Below, piece by piece: positions 23,280-34,600 of a stretch of DNA of 64,000 nucleotides. The DNA comes from Alitta virens (lineage: Eukaryota > Annelida > Polychaeta > Phyllodocida > Nereididae). Within the stretch, counting starts at the first letter, position 1. Every line of letters begins with the position of its first letter. The notes beneath the pieces are model-generated. The model was not told where the DNA came from. It saw only the letters and a program-made list of their open reading frames with translations, and did no database searches. The position numbers and the translations under genes were made by a program. The stretch lies in the NCBI GenBank assembly GCA_932294295.1, contig OW028576.1, positions 28,155,227 through 28,219,226 on the forward strand. The letters are read 5' to 3'.

Positions 23280-23410
23280 GTCCCTTGTACTCTGTGTCTT
23301 TACTGAGGCAAGTGAAAGACCACACATGGGGTAAATGTGTAACATGGGTTGACTGACACCATCCTTTCTCTAAGCTTCTAAATCAACCCCCTGCTATCAA
23401 CAAGAAGTTG
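23280..23410 (+). repeat. SINE family 1 body fragment
   Basis: Plus-strand copy of the SINE body: TACTGAGGCAAGTGAAAGAC, ATGGGGTAAATGTGTAACAT and AAGTTGCCTTA match the copy at 37,080-37,256. It sits between the two Harbinger genes, so it was a secondary insertion into the transposon. Confidence 0.6.
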
Positions 23411-23739
23411 CCTTAATTAATTTAAGTTAAATTAAATTTTGTTTGCTGAAGAAATATGGAAAGTTTATTGAAATGTCATAATAATAAATTTACTGTAGAA
23501 ATATAGTGTAACTTTAAAAATATATTACAAAATAATGTACAAATCAATATCTTTTTGTGCCGTACGCAAAAGGAAATATGAACAAGTTACTTGAATTAAA
23601 AAAATAATAATTTGCAGAAATATTAAGATATTTCTTGATCAAAGATCAATAAAAGTTTGGAGGGTTTGGGAATTTCTTTTTTTGTTTGCTTGTAAACACA
23701 AACATGTGTACAAGGCCTGCTCTTTTGGGAGGTTTTGGT

Positions 23740-23792
23740 GGCCTTGAAAAAGGCCGGGGTTGCTTTGGTTGGCCTTGAAAAAGGCCTGGTTT
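23740..23792 (-). repeat. Two GGCCTTGAAAAAGGCC palindromes
   Basis: Two copies of GGCCTTGAAAAAGGCC lie about 30 bp apart, just beyond the stop codon of the minus-strand gene. They are able to form hairpins and mirror the palindrome at 23,200-23,225. Confidence 0.75.
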
Positions 23793-23807
23793 GTTTCGGT
23801 TGGCTGT

Positions 23808-24027
23808 CTAGAGGTTCAAGTACTGGCTCATATTCATCGGTGTTGATGTACTTCCTGGAATTTCCGATATCATGGATGGTGGTCCAGTAGGAGGTACGGA
23901 TGAAGTTCCAGGTACTGCTGCTGATGACCAAGTCTTTTCTGGACTAAGAAGTGGCTGGGAGTAGTGGACATGGTGTTGCTGATGAGGCCCAGGAGGAGGA
24001 GGAGCGAAGAACTGGGGATGCTGCTGA

Positions 24028-24060
<33 letters not shown>

Positions 24061-25421
24061 GGCTGCTGCTGGGGCTGCTGGGGTTGCAATTGCCACTGAA
24101 CTTTGGTTCTCGGAACGTTTCCTTTCAGTTGGAGGAACATTGACAGCAGTTAAGAATGTAGCTCATCAAAGGCTTCCGGTTCGAGAGTCAAACACTCCGC
24201 TACGATGAAGTCTCCCATCACCCGGATTCGTCTCTCATTGAGATTTTTTGGAGGAGAAGGAGCCAAATGTTGAAGAGTTTCCTGCATAATTCCGGATGAA
24301 CTTTTTGCAAGGACAACTAGATCATCAAGTCCACCTGCCTTCCTTTTTCTTTTGTAGGGACTGCGCTTCGATTGCTTAGCAGGAGGGGCATCCATCGAAA
24401 TGTCAGGATTGGAATTATCCTGGTTCCCAGATTCTTCCGCTCCAGTCGAGCTTTCTTCGAGGTCCCGGAGTGTCTTCTTGGTCTTGGCAATCCGCTTTGA
24501 AAGTATGGTGCTGCCCTGGCGAAGTTGAATGCTGGTGATGTGATCCACCAGGAATCCAAAATTTGCACATATCCATTTTTCTTTGTCGGTGGGATTTTTA
24601 TTCGCAGTTCCGGATGGCCCCTGTTTCATTAGCTTCCCTGCACTTGTCCTCATTGATTCCAGCCAGGTCTTGAGTTGGAACCCATTGCAGGGGACACTCA
24701 GTTTGGTAGCCCTTTCATTTAGGAGGGCCATCTTCCTGCCTGCATCCTTGCATTCCTTAAGAGTCCGGTCATAGAATAGGGGATTGTCGCGATACCAATA
24801 AGCAACATCCTGTTCGTCATTGGCTGGCAGGAAGAGCTTTTCTTGATTTCTCCGACCAGCAGTTGAAGGGACATTTCTAGCAGATGCAGCAGCACGATCA
24901 GGTGAAGTAGCTGCAAGATGATTAGGTAAAGTAGCTGCAGGATGATCAGGGGAAGGAGCTGCAGAACGATCAGGTGAACTAGCTGCAGGATGATCAGATG
25001 AGAGATTAGGCGAAGGAGAAGGTGCAGGAGCAGCATGAGTAGCAGGACGAGTACGAACAGAAGCATGAACTGGAGCACTAGCAGGAGCACTAGCAGCAGT
25101 TGTACTCTGTTGTGAATCGTCAGTGCTGCCAGCATCTGATGATGACTTCGTAGGAATTCTTGAACGCTTCCTTGCAGGCGACTTTGAAAGTCCAATGCGC
25201 TTTGAGGCCGACATTGAAGATGCAGGCTTTTTTCGGGTTGACTTCGAAGGTGCAGGCCGCTTTGCAGGCGGAATGGCACTCTTCTTAATCTTCGAGGTCT
25301 CTGAAGATCCATCATCATCCCTTGGTTGCAATGATGAAGTCACAGAGGGATGGGACTGTTCTGCATCCTCAGAAGGAACTGCAGGCTTCTTGGTAATAAT
25401 CCTCGTCTTTTCCATGGGCAT
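23808..25421 (-). pseudogene. Harbinger Myb/SANT-like DNA-binding protein, one in-frame stop
   Basis: The frame from ATG 25,421 runs 423 aa to TAA at 24,150-24,152. The same frame then stays open for more than 110 further codons to a stop at 23,808. The N-terminal third is basic, Ser/Ala/Pro-rich and low-complexity. Around residues 200-310 is a helical Myb/SANT-like or MADF-like region (YDRTLKECKDAGRKMALLN, then FQLKTWLESMRTSAGKL), the known partner type for Harbinger transposases. A KRSPYKRKRKAGG patch looks like a nuclear signal. The part beyond TAA is Gln-rich. In the family this protein helps import and target the transposase. The TAA is either a point mutation or the true end. Confidence 0.75.
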
Positions 25422-25499
25422 GATTCAAAAGTTCCTGGAGCGGTATATTCGACTTCTCTGTGTGATAGCAAGATGCTGAATGATTTCTTTAACCATTGG

Positions 25500-25516
25500 T
25501 GGATCTTTATATACTG
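25500..25516 (-). promoter_or_regulatory. TATA box of the Myb-like gene
   Basis: On the minus strand GTATATAAAGATCC lies about 80 bp upstream of the ATG at 25,421, a normal core-promoter spacing. Confidence 0.6.
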
Positions 25517-25737
25517 CCTGGATAGCGTACCACGCTGTGATGACATAATAAAACCCGAGGAGTGTCAATTTAAAGTCGTCGAGTCACCCATGGCACTGAG
25601 TTAACTTGACGGGTTTCTCCTGGAAACCGTCGAGTCAATCATACTACTCTTCGAGTTACTCGTACTAGCCCTGAACAAGCCGTCGTGTTCACTACACCTA
25701 AAATTAGATAGATTTATATGCTTATCATATAATATAG

Positions 25738-26395
25738 AATATCTCACTAATATTTGGTTTATTTTCGATCCGAAAACACTTATTATGGAATCAGTATATA
25801 CAGTATATACTACAATTCAGTCTTTATTTGACGAAATGTCTAATATTAGGGGAGCAGCAGCCTTTTAAAGTATATACAACCCCTCCCTGCTGACGCTGGT
25901 AGCAGCCGGCGAGTTACTCCTACAACTCGGCGGGTTACTACTGGAGGCCGTCGAGTTACTCCTACTACTCGTCGAGTTACTCGTACTAGCCCTGAACAAG
26001 CGCGAATATAGAATATCTCGCTAAATATTTGATTTATTTTTCGATCCGAAAACACTTATGGAATCAGTATGAACTATACTACAATTCAATCTTTATTTGA
26101 CGAAAATCGAATATTAGAGGAGCAGCAACCTTTTAAAGAAACGCTCAGCTCTGCCTGCATTGATACTGTCCGGGCGCGGACGCTTGAGGGAGCACCAGTG
26201 TTTGCCGCCTACCTGCCTTCTCAGACGAATATCTCGCTTAATATTTGGTCTATTTTCGATCCGAAAACATGTATAGAATCAGTATGATCTATACTACAAT
26301 TCAGTCTTATTTGACAAAAATCGGCTTAATATTAGGGGAGCAGCAGCCTTTTAAAGTATATACAACCCCTCCCTGCTGACGCTGGTAGAAGTCGG
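25738..26395 (+). repeat. Three tandem promoter-like modules in the Harbinger element
   Basis: Three units of about 250-290 bp (25,738-25,905, 26,008-26,140, 26,226-26,395) share TTATTTTCGATCCGAAAACA, then CAATTCAGTCTTTATTTGAC, then AATATTAGGGGAGCAGCAGC followed by CTTTTAAAGTATATAC. The last part has a TATA-like core in two units. The same module occurs in other repeats of this window. Confidence 0.8.
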
Positions 26396-26889
26396 TGAGT
26401 TACTCCTACAACTCTGCGGGTTACTCCTGGAAGCCGTTGAGTTACTCCTACTACTCGTCGAGTTACACGTACTAGCCCTGAACAAGCCATCGTGTTCACT
26501 ATGCCTAAAATTAGCGACGAGTCATTCGACGGCCTCCAGGGGTGACTCGACGACTTTGAGAGGTAATCCGATGGGTTACACCGGTTTATTGTTTACCTTT
26601 GGACACCCGCGATTTTGCCACGGGAATTCAATGCACGCATTGAATTTCCAGCTACCGGGCCCGAGAATTCCAGTTGAGGCCCGATTCCCAGGAGTGACTC
26701 GACGAGTATTGCCGAGTGTCACCGAGAACTGCCGGTTTGTCGTCGGATTGGAGCCGAGAATCGTTTTGCGTAACCATTGCGTAATACTACGGCAAAACTG
26801 GCTATGTGAGAGGGGGGCTTAAGAATAATTTGATGATCTGATTATGCAGATACACAAGGCTTGTGGTGTCTAATGAAATTTACTTAGTT

Positions 26890-27260
26890 GAATTTATCCA
26901 TCAACATGTCAAAACTTCTGAAGAATACACTTTCTAACAGTTTTGCCTGCATCTGCACCACAGTTTATAAGATTAGGAGAAGCAGTTTTTCAGTCAATGA
27001 GGTATCTGTCAACTATGGCAGATCATGTTGTCATATATACCTGTTTGGACAAAAATATATCGATATTAGTAAACAAACATTGTTATACATGAATCATTTA
27101 TAATGAATATTAGCCATCGAGGCAATATCATGCATTAGGGAAGTTGCAATGATAAATGCAAAAGCATAAATGATTTTCTTGACCCTAAAAACATAGGTTT
27201 GGACACCAATATCAACTTTTTAGCACCATTGATAAGAATCTATGGGGCATTTAATAGTCG
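26890..27260 (+). repeat. Dispersed repeat, inverted partner of 20,040-20,430
   Basis: Matches the minus strand of 20,040-20,430 with gaps. It lies just outside the right end of the Harbinger element. Confidence 0.65.
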
Positions 27261-27429
27261 CCAGGCCAGGCAACAAAAATAACATACATTTTTAAAATAC
27301 AGAACAGGAAATATTACAATGCTGAAAACTGTTTTGGATAACATAAAAAAAAGAAACATAGAGGGTCAATGGATACCCATTTTGTTTCAATTAGGATGCT
27401 AGCATGGGTGCCTCTTGTATGTATGTTAC

Positions 27430-28600
27430 CCAGTACCATTTAGTTGACATGTATAGCAACCTTTTACTGTCCAATCAGTTTTGTATTTGTCCCTACACCA
27501 TTTTTTTATGTACAATTTATAGCCAATGTTACTGTGTATCAATTTTTTCAAGTACGTTATTAGGAGTTTTATTAAGAATAATTGGCAGATGATATCTGAT
27601 GTTATTTTCAGCAAATTTATGTTTTACTTTATGTGTCACGTATAATCTTTTTCTTTTGTTGAAATCATTGGTTTCTTGCTGATGCATACTTTTGAATGTG
27701 GAGATTAAATAATCTGTAAGGAGAATTTTTGTAAACTTATAATGAAACATTGACAGTAATTGATTTTTTTTTTTTTGTGTGAGCATTATATACATAGTTT
27801 GTAATTATTCTGAGGGCTTTCTTCTGTAGCTTTAATATCATATTTGTTTGATAGCCCCAACATAGGACCATAGCACAAATGTGAAAAAGAATTGTATATC
27901 ATTTTGAGTGTATGTAGAGGAAGTGTATGTTTTCAGTTTTTTCAGAATGCCTATTGTTTTGGCTATTTTATCAACATGACCGTCCCATTTCATATGCTTA
28001 TTAAAAACGATTCCCAAGAAGTCAAAATTGTCAACAAATTCGAGGGCAGTGCCATCTATGAGTAGTGATGGATAATTGATGGGTTTGTTGACAGTGGTGA
28101 ATAGCATACTTTTGTTTTTTCAATATTTAGGGACGATTTGTTGAGTTGTAACCAAGTATGTGTGTTTTGAAGTTCTGTGTTCAGGATTGTGGCAGATGGT
28201 TCAATTGTATTTTTAGACAAACTTAAAGCTTTGAAAAGAGTGATGTCATCTGCATAAGAGATTGCATATTAAGTATCTACAGATATATCATTTATATAAA
28301 TAATGAAAAGCAACAGTCCTAATATTGACCCTTGGGGCACACCTGTTCTTACCGTGACGTATTCTGAATATGTTTCATTGCACTGTACATATTGTTTCCT
28401 GTATAAGAGACAGCTTTTGAATAGGGTCAAGGCTTTGCCTCTTATTCCATAATAATGGTTTATCGAATCAAATGGCTTTCGCTAAGTCCATCTGTATGGT
28501 TAGTGGAATATCACCATTGTCCATTTCAGAGATACATCTATCAACCAATTGAAGGGCGGCGTGTTCTGTGAAATGACCATTTTTTAATATGTATGTATTT
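27430..28600 (-). mobile_element. Dead non-LTR retrotransposon, RT domain
   Basis: Minus-strand frames show VPQGSILGLLLFIIYINDIS, SYADDITLFKALSLSKNT, WLQLNKSSLNIEKTK, and FLGIVFNKHMKWDGHVDKI (in the 27,838-28,107 frame). The C-terminal tail (27,529-27,795) is of the kind that ends CR1/jockey-type ORF2. YADD is the polymerase motif. Stops between blocks make it inactive. It lies upstream of the first exon of the Ig-ankyrin gene. Confidence 0.85.
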
Positions 28601-28682
28601 TTTTTTTCTTTCAGATGATATATTAACTGTCACGGTCATACATGTTGATGACACAAGGCATGTACAATAACTTTGAGACATA

Positions 28683-31600
28683 ATGGCATTGGTAGTGAAA
28701 TTGGTTTTACAATATTTTCTGATTGGTATGTTATTTCATTTTAAAAAATAATATAATTATATGATACTTTACATACATGCATTCAAGCTTTTTTTTTCTT
28801 TTTTGAACTGATAGAAGCATTGTTAATAATTAGTTCCTGTGTAATCTGAACTACTGCAAATATGAAGTAAAGCTAACATGCTTTGAGCTCAGAGCTTTTT
28901 ATTTTCCCCTCATTACAAGAAAAGAAATAATGAAATGTAAAACATCGAGTGAGGAGGCACAAAATGACTTTGGGTCGCTATTATTGAGCCCCCTTGTACA
29001 TAATATTGCATCAATCAAAATTAGTGAATTTTTGTTTCCTTTTCCTGTTTTTACATTGGATGGGTCAAATGCAATGAACTGTACACCTAAATTTCAGATA
29101 CTGCAAACGTAGTAGTCTCCGATGATAAAATTTAATTGTTCTGAAGGGGGTTTCACACATAGCCGGATCAGACGCCGGAGCGTCCCGGAGTAACATTTTA
29201 TTACCTCCGGGGGGTTCCGGGATCAAAGAGCTGTTAAATGTCAACAAAAACTCAATGTTTGGCGATGTGTACACGATGTCAATACGGTCTCAACAAGGAG
29301 CAACACGGAGCTAACACGACTGTCCCGTTTAGAGTGCGGAGTGAACCGGATTTTCACGGTGCCTTCGCGGATATCACCGGTCTTTACACCGTGTTCATTC
29401 GTGTGGAACCATGTTGCTCCTTGTACTCTCCGGCGTTAATGGCGGCGAAATATTCATGCCCGGTTGACGCCGGATGTAGCCGAAGATATGCCGGAGTCAA
29501 ACGGGAGATTCCCGGAGATCGGCGGAGTATATTGGGAGTCTACACAGATCTACACGGATCTACACGGATCTACACGGATCTACACAGATTAAATTACTCC
29601 GGGAACTCCGGCATGAAAAATTAAACATGTTTAATTTTTTCCCCTGGAGTCCCAAGGTGGTCCCGGAGCGCCCGGACAATGACGGACAACGCCGGACAAT
29701 CCCGGACATGAACACGATGTCTACACGACTTTCCCCAGAGTATGCGGGAGTATTCCGGAGTTGTCCTCCGGGACGCTCCGGCGTCTGATCCGGCTATGTG
29801 TGAAACCCCCTTTAGAGATTAGGAATTTTTTGACGTAATTAGAGAAACCTGTGAAGCTTTTGATGATTCTCTCTTAGAATATATGGACAGAAATAGAATT
29901 TTGAAGGAATTGTGTTTATTAGCAGTTCAGCCTGCCATATGCTGCATCATTTGATGGTTCATCAGAACATTCTTCTTATCCATGATTTACAGGTGCTGCA
30001 TTAGGACAGTCAATCGACATCCCCCCTGCTGATTCCACAGGAATACAAGGAGGAACAGTCACATTTCTGTGTGGAGTGCAATTTTGGAAAATCCAAACAA
30101 TGACATGGAAATTCAATGAAAAAATTATATATTCCTACCTGAATGGATTGGAAGACTATCCTGACAAGAACGTCAACAAGTATCTTATCCAAAAAGAAGG
30201 AAGCAACTTTTCCCTTACTGTGAAGAACCTGGCATTTGCAGATGGGGGAAAGTATACCTGTGTTTCATTCACCAATCAAGCAACAGCAGTTTTAATTGTA
30301 TTAGGTTGGTAGTTGTTTTGTTTAGTGTCTTGAAAACAATAATATAGCATTGGGAAATCATATAATAGTACTGTAACAATTCTCCTTGAGCAGGAATCAA
30401 ACTCTGGTTCATGGGACTAAAACCCAGAACGCTAACTATTGTATCAAAGAGTCACTCTCTGGTTCGACGGCAACATTCTGCTCACACCAGGACCACTACA
30501 TTACAGTACTATTTTGCTTCTACAACATCTAGTTGAGTATTTGTACTATAATATTATTCAAAAATATAGACTGTCAACCACACTTTCAGGAGAACAGTCT
30601 CTACTTGGCCCTGCATTCACTCCAAAGGAAGGTGACATATGAATGTTCAGGTCGTTTTGGAGGACTGAGTAAAGACGAAATTTCACCAGGTCATTATCCA
30701 GAGCTCAGGATGTATTTGGGCTATATGCATCAAAATACAATTATTATATTAAATGAAAGTGAAATCATTGACTCGGCGACCAATCATCTACGAAAGGTCA
30801 GTCTACTTTTTTACTATGCAGCTTAGGGCTAGTATTGATAAGGCAAACTCATGCATAACACAGTAAAAATTATATTAACGGTCCATTCATCTCTTTCCTA
30901 TAGCGGCATTCTGTTATGCAGAGTTACTTGTACATAAGCACTTTCAAGTCTACCGTAAACCAAAATTCATTTCATGGTTAAAATAGTATTTGCAAGCTTG
31001 ATTATTCATGCTTGCTTCTTCATTTTCTATAGTTTACTTATATTTAGTTTATTTGCTGTTTTGAATGTTATGATGGTTTCAGATAAAATGAGGCTTGTCA
31101 AACATAAAATCATTGGCAGTAACTAATTGATGCACTTTATTTTTAGGTCTACAATCTTACAGTTCAAGCAGAAATGCATGGCAAAACACTCACATGTGAG
31201 ATTCGAACGAAGAGCCCAAAGATGAATGCACAGGTTTCCATTGGGACAGATGTTTTGTGTAAGTTGTCGTTTGTAAAATCACAATAAAATGACATCTTAT
31301 AACTGAGGTATTTTAATTAAGGATAGGGATTAGGATAGTGCAGGAATAGACAACAAGTTCTTGCAGTTGAAACTTATTGATTGATGAGATAAAAAAATGT
31401 ATTACACATTCTTTTTTGTTTAATCTTTCACTTCCCTCATGACAACTAAAGTACCATGCAAATGATATATGTTAAGGTGAAGCTTCAAAGCATGGCCAAG
31501 GCTAGGATCTAAACATGGGTTGAACAGTGGAGCTACATACACTCCTTAGCTGTCCTGTGTCTTTAATGTAAACAAATATAATTTTAATATTGAAAGTGCT

Positions 31601-34600
31601 ACATACCCATGTAACAGGAAATAAACACTAAAGTCAAAATCAGATATTTCTTATTTCTCTAAAGATTCAACACGTAATGCAAACTACACACAACATCATG
31701 GAAAATATGAAATTGGAAATGCTGTTACTTGCACGGCAGATGGCAATCCATCACCGTCTTATGAATGGGCAGATGTTGACAAACCCGGTGAGTCTCCTTT
31801 AAATTTAAAAATACTGCTGCGATTGAAAATGTAAAACAAACTCTGATTATAATGGATACTTTTATCCCACAGAAAATAGACGGAAAGGCAGCATACTTCA
31901 ATTCACTAAAGATATGATAGGACAAAGAAGATGGAGATGCAATGCAAGAAATGTCATAAATAACAAACAGTATAAAGATGAGGTCATTGCCACTTTTGAA
32001 ATTGGTAAGCACAATTTAGGCATTTACCTTATTTACACAAATTACTGACAATGTTTTGTGTATGCTACACTTATTACATACCTACACACATACGTAAGTA
32101 GCAATAATTTAATATTTACAGTTGGTGACATCAATTCTGCCGTGCAACTCCTAGATAATGGTGCAATTGGTAAGCATTAGTGTTAGATATTATTGGTGGT
32201 TTTCTAATATCAAGACCCACAGCTTTTGAATGTCTGAACTGCTTCTAAATTTTTTGTTTATTTTGCTGTAGATCTCCCGTTATACGTGATTGCCATCATA
32301 TCATCATTTGGAGTAGTTGCTTCTATGTGTATTATTGGACTCTTTATATATTTGGGTAAGTTATACAAATCTCAAAGTCAGTTCATATATGTATCAAATT
32401 AAATTAACCATATCATAATGATAATTTGTGCACCAAAAACAAAATTTAATAATTTTTACATCGTATTAGTTCAAAGGCGTGGCAGGAGAAAGGAGATCCA
32501 TTCAGACAAGGTAATAGTCAACAATTTCTTTTTGATTGTTGATGCTTTGGAAATGCTTAATAATAAATGCACACATGCTTTTTCTACATTTTGTTAATAG
32601 TATTTATCGCTTTGTATATATATCTTATTTTATTATTGCCATAGAATGAATTGTAGGTCTGAAAATGACGTTTAAACATTTTAATAATAATATATTTCAA
32701 AACAGTGCATATGCCCGACACAAAGAAGCTGTATCAGTAATATTATGTGAATATATAGTTCTCGCATTGTAGATTAATCTTGAAATGAAAAGCGTTGGTG
32801 ATGAGGATGAGCATCTGCTGCAGGTAAGTTTTTAAGAATGGACTGATATTTCTTCTAAAACTAATAAAGTATGTTCAGTGTTGAATATTTTGTGGGAAAC
32901 AGCAATCAGGAAAAAAGCTAATTTTTAAAAATATACCCCAGACCATGTTTTTTATTCCACATTCCTTGAATGTTCTGATAACCTGAAGTTTTTGTGAAAT
33001 TTTGTCTAATTTGATATGTTTAAAACATATTTTCTGTTTCTTCTCCCATGATATTAATTTTTCTTAACATAAGGCTCCAAAACCCACTGAAGTCAACCAT
33101 CATGAAAAGTAAGTACATGTTTTAAATCTTTGTTCTCAACAGCTTATAGATTTGATTTTCTGCACAAATTAATATGTAACATCTGCACTGTTACCTAATG
33201 TACTGATATGTAGTCTTTACTAAATACACAATACCACATGCCAATGAAATTCTTGGTGTAAGATCAAATAAGTTTCACTAGACGCTTTAAGTAATCTATG
33301 AGACATTCGATAAGCAGCACGTAATCGAGTATGAAATGATTGTCATTGATGCCATTGGTACAGGGTGCTAAATAAATTGTATTATTGATTATATTTAAGC
33401 GATTTTTTATATCACTATACATTTATGTATTTATATACAATGACATGACAGTTAATAGTGCAAAACATCTCTTTTCATGAAGATCATCAGAGTTCATGGA
33501 GATAGTTAAGGATCTTCAGAGCAAGAAGGATTTGGATACAAAGTGGCACTTAATTCTTAATATGCTAGAAAAAGATGGCAAGAACATACTACAGGGAGAG
33601 CCACGTATTTTCTTGGAGATGGTTAAGAAAGCAGGCAGTCTATTGGAATCAACTTACTACATTGAAATAATTAAGGTACATTTATGTATTTATATACAAT
33701 GACATGACAGTTAATAGTGCAAAACATCTGTTTTCATGAAGATCATCAGAGTTCATGGAGATAGTTAAGGATCTTCAGAGCAAGAAGGATTTGGATACAA
33801 AGTGGCACTTAATTCTTAATATGCTAGAAAAAGATGGCAAGAATATACTACAGGGAGAGCCACGTATTTTCTTGGAGATGGTTAAGAAAGCAGGCAGTCT
33901 ATTGGAATCAACTTACTACATTGAAATAATTAAGGTATTTACAATTACTTATAATTACTTATTTTCTGCATCTATAAATAACAACAATTCTCTAGCTGCA
34001 ATTGGTGACTATTCAATAAAATCATGCAAAAACATTCTTTTTTCCAACCCATCTTGCCAAAATATTTCTTAGGATAACTTATGTAAGAATTGTATTTCTT
34101 TGTTCAGAAAATGATTACAACAGAAGTTCTTCAAATAAACCAGCAAGGTCCACTGCAATGTATCCTTGAAACAATGGGCAATGAAAATGGTTATAAGCCC
34201 ATGCGTATGCATCAAATGAAATTACTCATTCGGGTAAATATTCTTAAGCCGCATCCCATCAAACCAAAATATATGTTTTGCATATAAACCATTGTGAGTA
34301 AATGCATTACAATTTTCTTCTGATTAGCCAATTAAAGGTTTTTAAATATTACTTGAAAAAGAAAGTTTCTCAGCCTCTCAACATTTTCAGATCTGTGTAC
34401 ATTCTTACAATTCCTTTTTTTTTGTAGGTCCTCATACCTGTTGACAATACACCTCATTCTAGGTATATTTGTTTGCTATTCCTTATAGTATTTTTTTCTT
34501 CATATAAAATGTTTATGGCATCTGCATTATTATACTGATATCTTATTGCCAAAAACACCAAACTGAATAATATACGTTAAGTAAAGATTTGTAATGATTC

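Larger units (their letters stand above)
21443..26819 (+). mobile_element. PIF/Harbinger DNA transposon, 5.4 kb
   Basis: Terminal inverted repeats start AGCCCCCCTCTCACATAGCC (left) and are mirrored at the right end (GGCTATGTGAGAGGGGGGCT). The flanking 3-bp duplication is TAA/TAA (21,440-21,442 and 26,820-26,822), as expected for PIF/Harbinger. It holds the two expected genes in convergent orientation: a DDE transposase on plus and a Myb/SANT-like protein on minus. Subterminal regions carry arrays of a unit of about 20 bp around GTGACTCGACGG. Both genes carry lesions, so the copy looks non-autonomous now. Confidence 0.92.

Noticed and set aside
24719..25318. Minus-strand 199-aa Leu/Gln-rich ORF
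   Set aside because: Out-of-frame shadow of the Myb-like protein's low-complexity N-terminus.
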